A stretch of DNA of 64,000 bases, from NCBI RefSeq assembly GCF_000212735.1, contig NC_015510.1, positions 5,643,001 to 5,707,000 of the forward strand, given 5' to 3'. Source of the DNA: Haliscomenobacter hydrossis DSM 1100 (GTDB taxonomy: Bacteria > Bacteroidota > Bacteroidia > Chitinophagales > Saprospiraceae). Both the position numbers and the translations under genes were made by a program. How positions within the stretch are numbered: the first letter of the stretch is position 1; each line of letters starts with the position of its first letter. This document shows, piece after piece, positions 1 to 8,843 of the stretch. The notes below the pieces were generated by a model. The model saw only the letters and a program-made list of their open reading frames with translations. It had not been told where the DNA came from and did no database searches.

Positions 1-2494
1 CACTTTCGTTGCCCAATTGGTCTACTGAAGTCACCGCATAACAACCCGCGATACCCAACTCGGGCCGATGTTCAAACAACAGCGTATTCGGAGAACTGAT
101 GGTGCCCACCAGGGTATAAGTCCCCACCGTATCTCCGTTGTTGAAATACACCCGGTAGCCCGCCAAATCCGTAGCATCCGGGCAGGTTTCTGTGGGGCGA
201 TTCCAGGTGATGGTATTCACTTGTAAATCGGGGTTGGAGCAATCCGTCGGTTTGTCACAAATGGTCGCTACTTTGATCGTGGGCGGGCAAGGCGGTACAT
301 TGTCCTGGGGTCGGCCACAAGCTTCCTGCGAGTGGTTGAGCAAGGGGCTCGGCAAGTCTGCGATGCCATACGTGCCCAGTGCGCGAATTTTGTAACAGTA
401 TTCGTTGCCATTGACCAAATTGCGGTCGGTATAACTGTTGCCAGCTACCGTTGCCAATGAGTCAAAGCCGCCACTGGCGTTTTTGCGCAGGATAACGTAG
501 GCATAATTATCCCAGGGCGTACTCTCCTCCCAGGACAAGTTCAGTAGTTTATCCGATGAAGCGATGCGCAAAAATACCGTTGAAGCCATCGGGGTTACGC
601 CTAGTGGCATGGTAGTAGATCTCCCCACATAAAAACGTACCCGATAACTATAAGGTGTAGCCGCCGTGCGCAAATTTTGATCCAGGAAGCAAGTATCATT
701 GGCGCCTTTGAAGGTACTGCTGTTGAATCTGGCTATGGGAATGAAATCGGCATCCGCCGGATCTAAACCTTCCGCTCGAATCAACTCATAACTGTATGGC
801 CCCGGATTGACCAGGGTATCCAGGTCGTTGGCTTTGGGTTTGGTCCAACAAACTTGTACACTACCATTGGTAGCACCCGTCGTGATCACATCCGCCTTGA
901 TGATGAGCGGAAGATTGCGATTCAGTTGTACACAAGCCTCTTTGGAAGGCAGACTTTCCAAAAGATTATAAGCATAACGCCCTCCTGGGGTAGTTTTGGC
1001 AAATTCAGCCAAAATCCGGTAACAATACGTTTTACCCGGCTCTACATCATTGTCGCGGTAGTGGTAACGACCATTCAAACTGTCTCGAATTGAAAACTCC
1101 GTCAGCTTGACATACCCCCGTCCAGTCAGTCCTGGCTGACAAGTATCCGGCTCAAATGCATTGCTGCCTACCCGTCGCCAAACGGTGAAAGCCTGGAAGT
1201 AATTCTCAGCGGCTTTGTCACACACATAGGGCTTGTTCCAGGTAACGTCGATAAAGCCGTTGCCCGGAGCAGCACGAACCCCTTCCGGAGGTGGCCCCAC
1301 TACCCGGATGCGCACCGTTTTGAGGACAGATAAGCCGGTGGAGTCTCGCGGGTAAAAATCGTCGACGGCTCGGAAAACGACGGTGTAGAACTGATCCGAG
1401 ATGTGTTCGCAACGCGTTTCCCAACGGAAGGTTCTTACAAAGGGGTCGTTTTGATAGGTATTGATGTTGGGGGTAAACGTCGCTGGACTCAATTTTACCT
1501 CAAAAGGACCACCCAATGCGCCCAGTTTAACTCTTTGGCGGGTTTCTTCAATGGGTGCAGTAGCCGTTACTTTAAACTCGAGTACATCGCCGGCAACGAC
1601 ACATATTTCTTCGTAGGGTACTTCAATTTTGGGTGGCTGGTTGTCACAATTCTGGATCAAAATCTGAATGTCGCGCACAATGGTATCCAGCGGGTTCCCG
1701 TCGCGGTACTCGATGATGATCATGGCCAGGTTGTATTCCCCGGCGCGTTGGGGGGAATCCCACACAATTTCCCCGGTTTTTTCATTGATGCTGAGGTTGT
1801 TTTTGGGCCCGGGGCTGATCATATTGGGGAAAAGGTAGTTGGGCACCTGTATGCCGCGGTCAGAGAAAGGCACAATCAACTTGTAGGCCAGGCTATCTCC
1901 ATCGGCATCATAGGCATTGGGGTTGTGGATAAAAGGTTTTCCCACACAACCTATGTCGATGGGGGGCTGCAAAAGTATCGGGGTATTGTTACAACCATCT
2001 ACCTGGGGGTTGGGAAAGGTATAAGTGGTTTGTATGTGGAATTTGATCTGTTCCGAATTGGGGAAGTTGAGGTTCAAAATCCCGCCATTGCGATTGGGGT
2101 CATTCATGGAAATGACGTACGTGCCCCGCGAAGGAAAAGTATGAAAGGCTACGTAAATGTTCTTGCGGGTATCATTTTCGAGCAATTCCCCTTTGCCGAT
2201 GCCATTCGCCCCCATGGGACCATTGATCCTCAATACCTGCTGTCCGCGAGCTCCCGGTGATTCGTCACCCCAAAAAATGGTGAGCGAATCGCGGTCAACC
2301 ATGAAACTACTGGCCTTGGTATAGGTCACAATAGTGGCTTTGATGGTCAAACTGGTGACGCAGTTGCCCACTTGTTCTATGGTAATTTCACCAGCACGGT
2401 TGTGTGTAGCCATGGCCATAGGCAATGCTATCAGACTGAACAAGAGGCTGATGAAGTATATTTTTATTGAAAAAACCTTGGTAAAAACCTTCAT
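1..2494 (-). CDS. FN3-rich secreted surface protein, 5' part (3' end outside window)
   Basis: Open reading frame on the minus strand from ATG at 2494 that stays open for 831 codons to the left edge, so the protein is larger than seen. It begins with a signal peptide (MKVFTKVFSIKIYFISLLFS, ending near AMA). A mature N-terminus follows, starting ATHNRAGEITIEQ, which resembles the T-H-x-R-A-G-E-I start common in large Bacteroidota T9SS cargo proteins. Residues about 25-300 form a Cys-containing domain with a cadherin-like YDADGDSLAYKL stretch. From about 430 onward there are several fibronectin-III-like repeats (for example VQVCWTKPKANDLDT and LNLSWEESTPWDNYAYVILR). A C-terminal gliding-motility/T9SS sorting domain is expected but lies outside the window. 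Role: probably an exported adhesin or surface polymer. Plus-strand open frames across this region are shadows. Confidence 0.85.
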   Translation of the reverse strand, partial: MKVFTKVFSIKIYFISLLFSLIALPMAMATHNRAGEITIEQVGNCVTSLTIKATIVTYTKASSFMVDRDSLTIFWGDESPGARGQQVLRINGPMGANGIGKGELLENDTRKNIYVAFHTFPSRGTYVISMNDPNRNGGILNLNFPNSEQIKFHIQTTYTFPNPQVDGCNNTPILLQPPIDIGCVGKPFIHNPNAYDADGDSLAYKLIVPFSDRGIQVPNYLFPNMISPGPKNNLSINEKTGEIVWDSPQRAGEYNLAMIIIEYRDGNPLDTIVRDIQILIQNCDNQPPKIEVPYEEICVVAGDVLEFKVTATAPIEETRQRVKLGALGGPFEVKLSPATFTPNINTYQNDPFVRTFRWETRCEHISDQFYTVVFRAVDDFYPRDSTGLSVLKTVRIRVVGPPPEGVRAAPGNGFIDVTWNKPYVCDKAAENYFQAFTVWRRVGSNAFEPDTCQPGLTGRGYVKLTEFSIRDSLNGRYHYRDNDVEPGKTYCYRILAEFAKTTPGGRYAYNLLESLPSKEACVQLNRNLPLIIKADVITTGATNGSVQVCWTKPKANDLDTLVNPGPYSYELIRAEGLDPADADFIPIARFNSSTFKGANDTCFLDQNLRTAATPYSYRVRFYVGRSTTMPLGVTPMASTVFLRIASSDKLLNLSWEESTPWDNYAYVILRKNASGGFDSLATVAGNSYTDRNLVNGNEYCYKIRALGTYGIADLPSPLLNHSQEACGRPQDNVPPCPPTIKVATICDKPTDCSNPDLQVNTITWNRPTETCPDATDLAGYRVYFNNGDTVGTYTLVGTISSPNTLLFEHRPELGIAGCYAVTSVDQLGNES

Positions 2495-2557
2495 ATTCTG
2501 GTTGTTTAATACACCACGTGCTAATGTAACAAATTTTAGAGAAAAGGGATTGTCTTC

Positions 2558-2707
2558 AAGTTTACAAAGTTGGGTTCGGGGGTTCGAAAGTTCGAGGGTT
2601 CGACAAGGGTTCGAGGGTTCGAAAGTTCGAGGGTTCGGGGGTTGCACACAATCCTGGCCGAATGTCGAACCCCCGAACCCCCGAACCCCCAGACTGTTAA
2701 ACTTTTC
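2558..2707. repeat. Intergenic palindrome, GGTTCG-word family
   Basis: A long imperfect inverted repeat between divergently transcribed genes. The left arm is built of reiterated GGGTTCG/GTTCGAAAG words, and the right arm carries CGAACCCCCGAACCCCC. The outermost arms pair AAGTTTACA on the left with TGTTAAACTT on the right. A 22-bp segment is duplicated inside the left arm (2581-2602 and 2616-2637). The same word family recurs at 20294-20410 and 22857-22985. Confidence 0.85.
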
Positions 2708-2773
2708 ATAAACCTCTTTAACGGATGAGTGACTTACTTTAATTTCCGCATCAGAAATACAAAACACGTGAAG

Positions 2774-3310
2774 ATGAAAAATGCCCTAATGTTTTTGTTT
2801 TTGCTCGCGGCACTGAGCAGTTGTAGTCCTCGTCTGTCTTATTTTACGCAGGATTTGTACGAGCGCAACCGCTGGAGCGATTCAGAATTGAAAAAAATTC
2901 AGTTTTACCTTTCAGATGACGTGTACCTGCGCCGGAAATTGGGTGACAACTCTTCTGAAATTGTAGAAGGGAAAGTACGGGTGGTGAATGGACAAAAAAT
3001 TGAAGAAATTTATATTCCCCGCAGCACTCCGGGGGTATTTATGTTTAGCCCCAAAGCCAATCGGTTTGCGGTAGCTTTTGAAAATGGTTCCGATTCGCGT
3101 TTTTTGATGTTTGGCCCAAACCCCAAAGCTGGAGAACGATTCGTTTTGTTGGCCAAAGATTGGGAACGCAGCACTGGGACCGTGACCTACGACGGCAAAG
3201 AATACGAGGTCAATTATGGAGCCGCTTTTGCCGGACTGATGGTTGATTTGCGTCGCATTGACCGTCAGGATCGCAACAGCCGCACTGCTGAAGGGAGGAA
3301 AGTGGATTAA
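2774..3310 (+). CDS. Small putative lipoprotein of unknown function
   Basis: 178 residues from ATG 2774, chosen because it opens directly on a lipoprotein signal (MKNALMFLFLLAALSSC, lipobox LSSC, Cys about 17). An upstream in-frame start at 2729 would put 15 polar residues ahead of the signal. The mature part is mixed alpha/beta with no recognised catalytic motif. It contains a VFMFSPKANRFAVAFE segment that reads like a beta-rich core, and a basic C-terminus. The cell location is inferred to be lipid-anchored in the envelope. It stands alone between two repeat elements; the downstream heptamer repeat begins one base after the stop codon. Function unknown. Confidence 0.75.
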   Translation: MKNALMFLFLLAALSSCSPRLSYFTQDLYERNRWSDSELKKIQFYLSDDVYLRRKLGDNSSEIVEGKVRVVNGQKIEEIYIPRSTPGVFMFSPKANRFAVAFENGSDSRFLMFGPNPKAGERFVLLAKDWERSTGTVTYDGKEYEVNYGAAFAGLMVDLRRIDRQDRNSRTAEGRKVD

Positions 3311-3442
3311 GCGAAAAGCGAATAGCGAAAAGTAAGCACACCATTGATTTTTCACCGCGTACTATTTATTTTTCGCTATTCGCTATTCGCTATTCGCTAT
3401 TCGCTATTCGCTATTCGCTATTCGCTATTCGCTATTCGCTAT
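3311..3442. repeat. Heptamer tandem repeat (TCGCTAT)x10 with inverted partner
   Basis: Ten perfect copies of TCGCTAT run from 3373 to 3442. The complementary word (AGCGAAAAGCGAATAGCGAAAAG) lies at 3311-3333, so the whole can fold into a hairpin with many alternative registers. It begins one base after the lipoprotein stop. A perfect heptamer array is expected to vary in copy number between strains. The remainder of this gap (3443-3702) is AT-rich and must hold the promoter of the TetR gene, but I see no convincing -33/-7 pair or operator palindrome. Confidence 0.9.
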
Positions 3443-3702
3443 TCAATTTGTTTTTGCTGTTTCCATAATACAGCGCTGTTTAGGTGAATGATCAAAAAAA
3501 ATTGCGCTAAAATTAAAGTTTTTTTTGCTTTTAATTTTATTTTAAACAAAAAAATAATTTTCAATAAATGTATTTTTTAGCATCTATTCCCGAACTTGAG
3601 CGTTTCGTTTACTTTACCTTGTGATTAAGCTTCCAAAGCATTCCTGAATTCCCACTCTCCTCCTCTTACCCAAAACAAAATCTCCCTTTTTTAACAATAT
3701 TG

Positions 3703-4338
3703 ATGAATATGGCCCTCAAACCTACCAAGCAACGCATCATTGATGCTGCCATTACCCTGTACAATACCCAAGGAGTCAGCAATACGACCTTGAAACACAT
3801 CGCTGAAAGTGTAGGTATGAGCATCGGCAATTTGGCTTATCACTATCCCAATCACGACTACATCATTGAAGAAGTATACCGACAATTGGAAATTGACCGC
3901 TTACAGGTATTCAAGGACATGATGGAAGCACCTACATTCGAAAACATCAATGTACAGTTAGACTCCTTGATCGACTTGGCTCAGAAGTACCTTTTTATTC
4001 AATTGGATGGTCCATATATCATGCGCAACTATCCCGTACTCGCAGAATTGCAGCGCCAGTTTTATGAAAATTCGATGAATTTTGTAAAAATGGCCATTAA
4101 TATGGCCGTTGAGTTGGGTAATATTGTGCAGGAGCAATTGCCCGAACAATACCAAAGGTTATCCCATGTCATTTGGATGCTCGTTACTTTTTGGTGCGTG
4201 CAACACGCGCTGAGGGAACATAAGAAAGTGGATGTAGAAGAAGTAAGACAATGCATCTGGAGTTTAATTATGCCCATTTTAACCCCCAAAGGAAAACATT
4301 TGTTTAATAAAATATCCGAAGCCAATAAACTATCTTAG
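3703..4338 (+). CDS. TetR/AcrR family transcriptional regulator
   Basis: 211 residues from ATG 3703; an ATG six bases later is equally possible, and a TTG sits just upstream. The N-terminus holds a TetR-type helix-turn-helix (about residues 8-55): QRIIDAAITLYNTQGVSNTT, then HIAESVGMSIGNLAYHYPNH, where the Y-H-Y-P recognition-helix end is typical. The C-terminal part is helical and would be the ligand and dimer domain. The gene is 17 bp upstream of the flavin monooxygenase and heads the lipid-modification cluster. It is inferred to be the local repressor, responding to a fatty-acid-like or aldehyde ligand. The ligand cannot be read from sequence. Confidence 0.9.
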   Translation: MNMALKPTKQRIIDAAITLYNTQGVSNTTLKHIAESVGMSIGNLAYHYPNHDYIIEEVYRQLEIDRLQVFKDMMEAPTFENINVQLDSLIDLAQKYLFIQLDGPYIMRNYPVLAELQRQFYENSMNFVKMAINMAVELGNIVQEQLPEQYQRLSHVIWMLVTFWCVQHALREHKKVDVEEVRQCIWSLIMPILTPKGKHLFNKISEANKLS

Positions 4339-4355
4339 CTCGATAAAAAGCAAAA

Positions 4356-5636
4356 ATGAAACGGATTTGCGTAATCGGCGCGGGATGCTCTGGAATAACT
4401 ACCGTCAAGAATCTGCTCCAGGCTGGATTGATTAACTTGGTCTGTTACGAGCAGAACGATCAAATCGGTGGCAACTGGGTATACGCACCACATGAATCAC
4501 ATTCCAGCGTGTGTGAAACCACGCACATCATCAGCTCAAAAAAAATGTCGGAATTTGTGGATTTCCCCATGCCCGACGATTATCCCGATTATCCTTCCCA
4601 TGCGCAATTGCTTCGTTATTTTCAAGCCTACACCAAGCATTTTGGTTTATCCCCTTATATCCAGTTCAACACCAAAGTAGTTAAATCCGAAAAAACACCA
4701 GATGAGCGCTGGTTGATTACCCTTGGGGACGGGCAACAAGAACGCTTCGACTATTTGCTCATCGCCAATGGCCACCACAATGTGCCTCGTCACCCTGAAC
4801 ATTTGCCGGGCAACTTCAGCGGACGTTATCTGCATGCTCATCAGTACAAAACCGCTGCTCCTTTTCAGAACGAACGCGTGTTGGTCATCGGGGCAGGCAA
4901 TTCGGGCTGTGATTGCGCGGTGGAAATCAGTCGGGTAGCTGAATTTGTAGCGATTAGCACACGTGGAGCCCAGTACATCGTTCCCAAGTTTTTTATGGGA
5001 AAACCCACCGATACCTTCAACGGACAAATGCAATGGATACCCAAACCCATTGCAGCATTTTTGCGGCAGCTAAGTTTGCGCATTCAAGTGGGAAAATATT
5101 CAGATTATGGGCTGCCTGATCCCAATTTCCCAGTGCTCAAAGCCCATCCTACGGTAAATTCAGAACTCTTGTACAAAATTCGACACGGCAAAGTACACCC
5201 CCGACCCGCAGTGTCCAGCGTGGAAGGCAAACAGGTTCGATTTGTCAATGGAACGGAGGAAGAATACGATACCATTGTCGCGGCTACGGGGTACAAGATC
5301 AGCACGCCTTTTTTTGCGCCTGATTTCATCAATTATGAGGAAGCCGATCGGGTTCCGCTTTACCTGCGCATGTTCCATCCCGACCATCCGACGCTCGCAT
5401 TTATTGGCCTGTTTCAGCCTCAGGGTGCCATCTGGCCCAGCAGCGATTTACAGGCAAAATTAGTGGCAAATTACATCGCAGGTCGTTGGGAAATGCCCAC
5501 AAATGTTGCCGAACTGGCCGAACAGGATGCCGCCCACATTGACCGCGAATTCCTCAAGGCAAAACGCCATACCATCGAAGTTCATGCTCATGAATTTGAG
5601 CGGGCCTTAAAAAAACAAATCCTTAAGATAAGTTGA
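4356..5636 (+). CDS. Flavin-containing monooxygenase (FMO/Baeyer-Villiger type)
   Basis: 426 residues. It shows the FAD Rossmann motif GAGCSG (residues 8-13) and the GGNWVY segment after the second strand. The FMO fingerprint FxGxxxHxxxY is present as FSGRYLHAHQY (about 153-163), the NADPH Rossmann motif is GAGNSG (about 178-183), and ATGYK is near 309. The family uses NADPH and O2 to oxygenate soft nucleophiles or ketones; some members (AlmA, MymA) act on long-chain lipids. The start ATG follows the TetR gene by 17 bp, implying one transcript. The company of an acyl-CoA synthetase, SDRs and an aldehyde dehydrogenase points to a lipid-like substrate (inference). The stop codon lies inside the first bases of the following palindrome. 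Confidence 0.92.
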   Translation: MKRICVIGAGCSGITTVKNLLQAGLINLVCYEQNDQIGGNWVYAPHESHSSVCETTHIISSKKMSEFVDFPMPDDYPDYPSHAQLLRYFQAYTKHFGLSPYIQFNTKVVKSEKTPDERWLITLGDGQQERFDYLLIANGHHNVPRHPEHLPGNFSGRYLHAHQYKTAAPFQNERVLVIGAGNSGCDCAVEISRVAEFVAISTRGAQYIVPKFFMGKPTDTFNGQMQWIPKPIAAFLRQLSLRIQVGKYSDYGLPDPNFPVLKAHPTVNSELLYKIRHGKVHPRPAVSSVEGKQVRFVNGTEEEYDTIVAATGYKISTPFFAPDFINYEEADRVPLYLRMFHPDHPTLAFIGLFQPQGAIWPSSDLQAKLVANYIAGRWEMPTNVAELAEQDAAHIDREFLKAKRHTIEVHAHEFERALKKQILKIS

Positions 5637-5790
5637 AAAGTTTAGGGTTGAAGGGTTGAAAAGTAGTAAAAAGTTGATGAGACGATTCTCTTTTGTCTCG
5701 ATCAATTGAATAGAAACCAGGAAATGGTCTTTAAAACACTGAAACTTTTAAACTACTTTTCAACCCTAAACTTTTCAACTTTAAACTTTT
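5631..5790. repeat. Intergenic palindrome, GTTGAAAAG-word family
   Basis: The left arm (5631-5668) reads GTTGAAAAGTTTAGGG..., and the right arm (5750-5780) carries its reverse complement, ending CTAAACTTTTCAACT. About 80 bp of unrelated loop separates them. The TGA of the monooxygenase gene is part of the left arm, and the next gene starts 8 bp after the element. The same word family recurs at 43873-43963 and in weaker form at 38170-38275. In an mRNA it would form a strong stem. Confidence 0.85.
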
Positions 5791-5797
5791 GAAATTC

Positions 5798-6568
5798 ATG
5801 TTTCAAGCCAATGTATTTGATCAAAAAGTAGCCCTCGTCACCGGTGGTGGCAGTGGAATTGGATACGCCATTGCCGAACAATTGCTCCGGGCAGGTGCCC
5901 GGGTCTTCATTGCAGGCCGGAAAGAAGAAAAACTCAAAAAAGCCCAGGAAAGCCTTAGCCAATTGGGCCAATGCGCTTATCAGGTCTGTGACATCCGCGA
6001 CTCGGAACAAATTGGCCAGCTTGTCGCTTTTATCAAAGAAACAGCCGGACGACTGGATATACTGGTCAACAATGCCGGAGGACAGTTTCCTTCCCTGGCT
6101 GAAGACATGGCCGAAAAAGGTTGGAATGCCGTCATCAACAACAACCTCAATGGGACCTGGTACATGACCCAGGCGATGGCTAAAGCTTTTTTTATCCCGC
6201 AAAAACAAGGTACCATCCTCAATATCATTGTCAACATTTACCGGGGTGTGCCGGGCATGGCGCATACGGGTGCTGCCCGGGCCGGAGTTGACAACCTCAC
6301 CAAAACCCTGGCGGTAGAATGGAGCAAATACAACATTCGGGTGAACGCGGTAGCTCCGGGTATCATTCAATCTTCTGGTTTGGAAAATTACCCCCCAGAA
6401 ATGCTAGATGGTTTGGCCGAAACCATCCCGATGAAACGCTTGGGTACTACGGATGAAGTGGCCTGGTTGTGTGCGTTTTTAGTTTCACCATTCGCTGCTT
6501 ACATCACCGGAGAAACGATGTATGTAGATGGCGGGCAACGTTTGTTCGGGCAGCAGTTTCAACTTTAA
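5798..6568 (+). CDS. SDR-family oxidoreductase lacking the catalytic Tyr (enoyl/dienoyl-CoA reductase-like)
   Basis: 256 residues from ATG 5798; an upstream TTG would start inside the repeat. It has the classical Rossmann start VTGGGSGIG (about 14-22) and NNAGG (about 91). The C-terminal family pattern is VRVNAVAPG-like, and TGETMYVDGGQ lies near the end. The usual YxxxK is replaced by HTGAAR (about 154-159). The same region in mammalian 2,4-dienoyl-CoA reductase reads H-A-G-x-A-K, and citronellol-pathway AtuB-like SDRs read similarly from memory. That favours an enoyl/dienoyl-CoA or branched acyl substrate rather than a simple alcohol. Neighbours (acyl-CoA synthetase downstream, monooxygenase upstream) fit this. 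Cofactor preference is not certain. Confidence 0.88.
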   Translation: MFQANVFDQKVALVTGGGSGIGYAIAEQLLRAGARVFIAGRKEEKLKKAQESLSQLGQCAYQVCDIRDSEQIGQLVAFIKETAGRLDILVNNAGGQFPSLAEDMAEKGWNAVINNNLNGTWYMTQAMAKAFFIPQKQGTILNIIVNIYRGVPGMAHTGAARAGVDNLTKTLAVEWSKYNIRVNAVAPGIIQSSGLENYPPEMLDGLAETIPMKRLGTTDEVAWLCAFLVSPFAAYITGETMYVDGGQRLFGQQFQL

Positions 6569-6641
6569 AAAACTTTGAGACAGCCCCAATGTATTGCTCA
6601 AAAGTTTTATCTTAACAGGCCAAAATAACCTACAGCAGATC

Positions 6642-8393
6642 ATGGCCAATCGTGAAGACAATCTACCGGATTCTGACAAAGATTCAGGGTCAAGCCCACA
6701 AATCATCCAAGGATTTGTAGAGCAGGACCTGCGCAGCATCATTTCCTACTTCTACCAATGGGAACGGGAAAAAGGAGACACTCCTTTTTTGCGCCAACCC
6801 TACGGGAACACCTGGAAAACCATCACTTGGCGGGAAGCGGGAGACAAAGCCCGGCGCTTGGTCACTGCCTTGCAGCAAATGGGACTGCAACCCGGCGACA
6901 ATGTAGCGATGGTCTCCAAAAACTGCTACCACTGGATCATCACTGATTTGGCTTTGATGATGGGCGGCTTTGTTTCGGTTCCGTTTTATCCCAACCTGAC
7001 CGCCAAAGAGCTGAACCAGGTCCTTTTGGCCAGCGAGGCCAGGGTGTTGTTTGTAGGCAAACTGGACGATTGGGAAAACATGAAACCTGGCGTTCCTGAA
7101 GGCGTAACCCTAATCAAATTCCCGCATTACGAAGGCAATGCGCGGATCGAAGCGGGGCTTGAATGGGACAAGCTGGTTGCTAAAAATGAACCCATTCCTG
7201 GCAGCCCCGAGCCGGATTTGCACGATTTGTTTACCATCCTCTTCACATCGGGCACTACAGGCACGCCCAAAGGGGTCATGCTCAACCATTACCAACCGGC
7301 AGCCTTGATCCACAACGAAAAAGTCAATGGCAATTTGATCGATTTTAGTACCGATGATCACCGCTTTTTTTCTTTCCTTCCGCTCAACCACATTGCCGAA
7401 AGAGTTATTGTCGAAGGGGCTTCGATTGTGACTGGGGGGACGATATCCTTTGGCGAGGCGCTCCATACTTTTGTGCAAAACCTAAAAGATACCGAACCCA
7501 CGCTGTTGATGGCGGTGCCGCGCATTTGGGCAAAATTCCAGCTGGGTATATTGGGGCGTTTGCCAGAAAAAAGGCTCAATTTTTTGCTGCAAATTCCGCT
7601 GGTTGGTAACTTGTTGAAACGAAAAATCATTCAGGGCCTCGGTTTGAACAAAGCCAGGGTCATGCTGACGGGGGCTGCGCCTACGCCGGATTCGGTCAAG
7701 GTTTTTTTCCAAAAACTGGGCATTAACCTCCAGGAAGTATACGCCATGACCGAAAACACGGGAGGCTGCACCTTGATGCCCCTCCATGACATCCGCCCAG
7801 GCACGGTGGGTAAACCCATGCCCAATGTTGAAATCAAAATTGACTCCCAGAACCAGGAAGTGCTCATGCGGGCGCCCTGGGTGATGACAGGTTATTACAA
7901 GGACCCCGAACGTACCGCGCAAGTCGTCGAAAACGGCTGGCTGCATACCGGAGACCAGGGCGAAATGACCCCCGATGGCTACCTGAAACTGACCGGGCGG
8001 GTTTCCGATACCTTCAAGTCGACCAAAGGAAAATTCATCATACCCGCGCCCATCGAATGGGGTTTTGCCAAAAATAGTTACATTGAACAGCTTTGTGTGG
8101 TGGGTTTTTCTATCCCACAACCCCTCGCCCTGGCCGTTCTTTCAGAAATTGGGCAAAAAACGCCCCTTGAGATCGTCAAGGCTTCTCTGGCTCAAACTTT
8201 AAGTGAAGTAAATGCCGAATTGATGAACCATGAGCGGGTCAAGGCTGTAGTGATTACCAAAGAACCCTGGGCCGTAGAAAATGGAGTGTTGACACCGACC
8301 TTGAAAATTCGGCGGGAGGTGTTGAATCGGAAATATGCGGAGCGGTACGGGGTCTGGTTTGAGCGGTCAGAGCCAGTTATATGGGAAGATTAA
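6642..8393 (+). CDS. AMP-forming long-chain acyl-CoA synthetase
   Basis: 583 residues from ATG 6642; an in-frame TTG at 6594 is a weaker alternative. ANL-superfamily motifs are present: P-loop TSGTTGTPKGVML (about 202-214), the YAMTENTGGC adenine region, and LHTGDQGE followed by DGYLKLTGRVSDTFKSTKGK at the hinge. The hinge is followed by a shortened C-terminal domain of about 100 residues, as in FadD15-type long-chain ligases. It would activate a free fatty acid to acyl-AMP and then acyl-CoA, in the cytoplasm or at the inner membrane. It lies 73 bp after the SDR and is read as part of the same cluster. The C-terminal catalytic Lys of the family is not obvious to me, and the exact substrate is unknown. 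Confidence 0.92.
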   Translation: MANREDNLPDSDKDSGSSPQIIQGFVEQDLRSIISYFYQWEREKGDTPFLRQPYGNTWKTITWREAGDKARRLVTALQQMGLQPGDNVAMVSKNCYHWIITDLALMMGGFVSVPFYPNLTAKELNQVLLASEARVLFVGKLDDWENMKPGVPEGVTLIKFPHYEGNARIEAGLEWDKLVAKNEPIPGSPEPDLHDLFTILFTSGTTGTPKGVMLNHYQPAALIHNEKVNGNLIDFSTDDHRFFSFLPLNHIAERVIVEGASIVTGGTISFGEALHTFVQNLKDTEPTLLMAVPRIWAKFQLGILGRLPEKRLNFLLQIPLVGNLLKRKIIQGLGLNKARVMLTGAAPTPDSVKVFFQKLGINLQEVYAMTENTGGCTLMPLHDIRPGTVGKPMPNVEIKIDSQNQEVLMRAPWVMTGYYKDPERTAQVVENGWLHTGDQGEMTPDGYLKLTGRVSDTFKSTKGKFIIPAPIEWGFAKNSYIEQLCVVGFSIPQPLALAVLSEIGQKTPLEIVKASLAQTLSEVNAELMNHERVKAVVITKEPWAVENGVLTPTLKIRREVLNRKYAERYGVWFERSEPVIWED

Positions 8394-8412
8394 TTCAATG
8401 TTCTCGCACAAC

Positions 8413-8826
8413 TTAAAACAACAATTTCGCTAAATCCACCCCAGCAGCATCGCACCAGGAAGCGTTTTCTTTTTGCTCTCCGTTCGATAGATTGAATTTG
8501 TACCAGATTCCCAGTTTGTAATCGTAAACAAAGCCCTCAGGAATATCGTACACTTGCATGAGTTCCTGAAGCTTTTGCGCATCTTTTTTGACGCCTTGAG
8601 TATGGGTGATCTCAATGATCGCGCGAGTAAGATCCGTTTGAGTGTTTACCAACAATACATCGGGTGCAGGGCTGGTTTGACTTTCGTCAACCATGGTTTC
8701 AGGATAGGGAAACAGTTGGGTGTGTGCCTTTAGGTATAGATCAGTCAAGCCATAAATCAACTTGGCAATGATTGCCTGGTGAATACGCGGTGCGTTGACT
8801 CCCATGATGATTAAATTGTCGTTCAT
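8413..8826 (-). CDS. Uma2-like (DUF820-type) putative PD-(D/E)xK fold protein
   Basis: 137 residues on the opposite strand to the surrounding cluster, convergent with the acyl-CoA synthetase (19 bp between stops). The order PDVLLVN ... AIIEITHTQGVKKDAQKL ... FVYDYKLGIWYKF matches the P-D, E-x-T and K-D-x-x-K spacing of the Uma2 family. These proteins have a restriction-endonuclease-like fold and are mostly uncharacterised. The N-terminal half is helical and lacks the usual long Uma2 strand pattern, so the assignment is moderate. It has its own strong promoter (8844-8874). Its insertion inside an otherwise co-oriented metabolic cluster suggests a later arrival. Confidence 0.6.
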   Translation of the reverse strand: MNDNLIIMGVNAPRIHQAIIAKLIYGLTDLYLKAHTQLFPYPETMVDESQTSPAPDVLLVNTQTDLTRAIIEITHTQGVKKDAQKLQELMQVYDIPEGFVYDYKLGIWYKFNLSNGEQKENASWCDAAGVDLAKLLF

Positions 8827-8843
8827 TGTGGCACGTGTTTACA

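Noticed and set aside
1403-2260. Plus-strand open frame of 285 codons
   Set aside because: It is antisense to a better-supported minus-strand gene with signal peptide and FN3 domains; its composition is a shadow.
2334-2711. Plus-strand open frame of 125 codons
   Set aside because: It reads the start of the minus-strand gene backwards and then the GGTTCG repeat; there is no independent coding signal.
3373-3442. CRISPR array
   Set aside because: The unit is a spacer-less 7-bp tandem repeat; no repeat-spacer alternation or cas gene is present.
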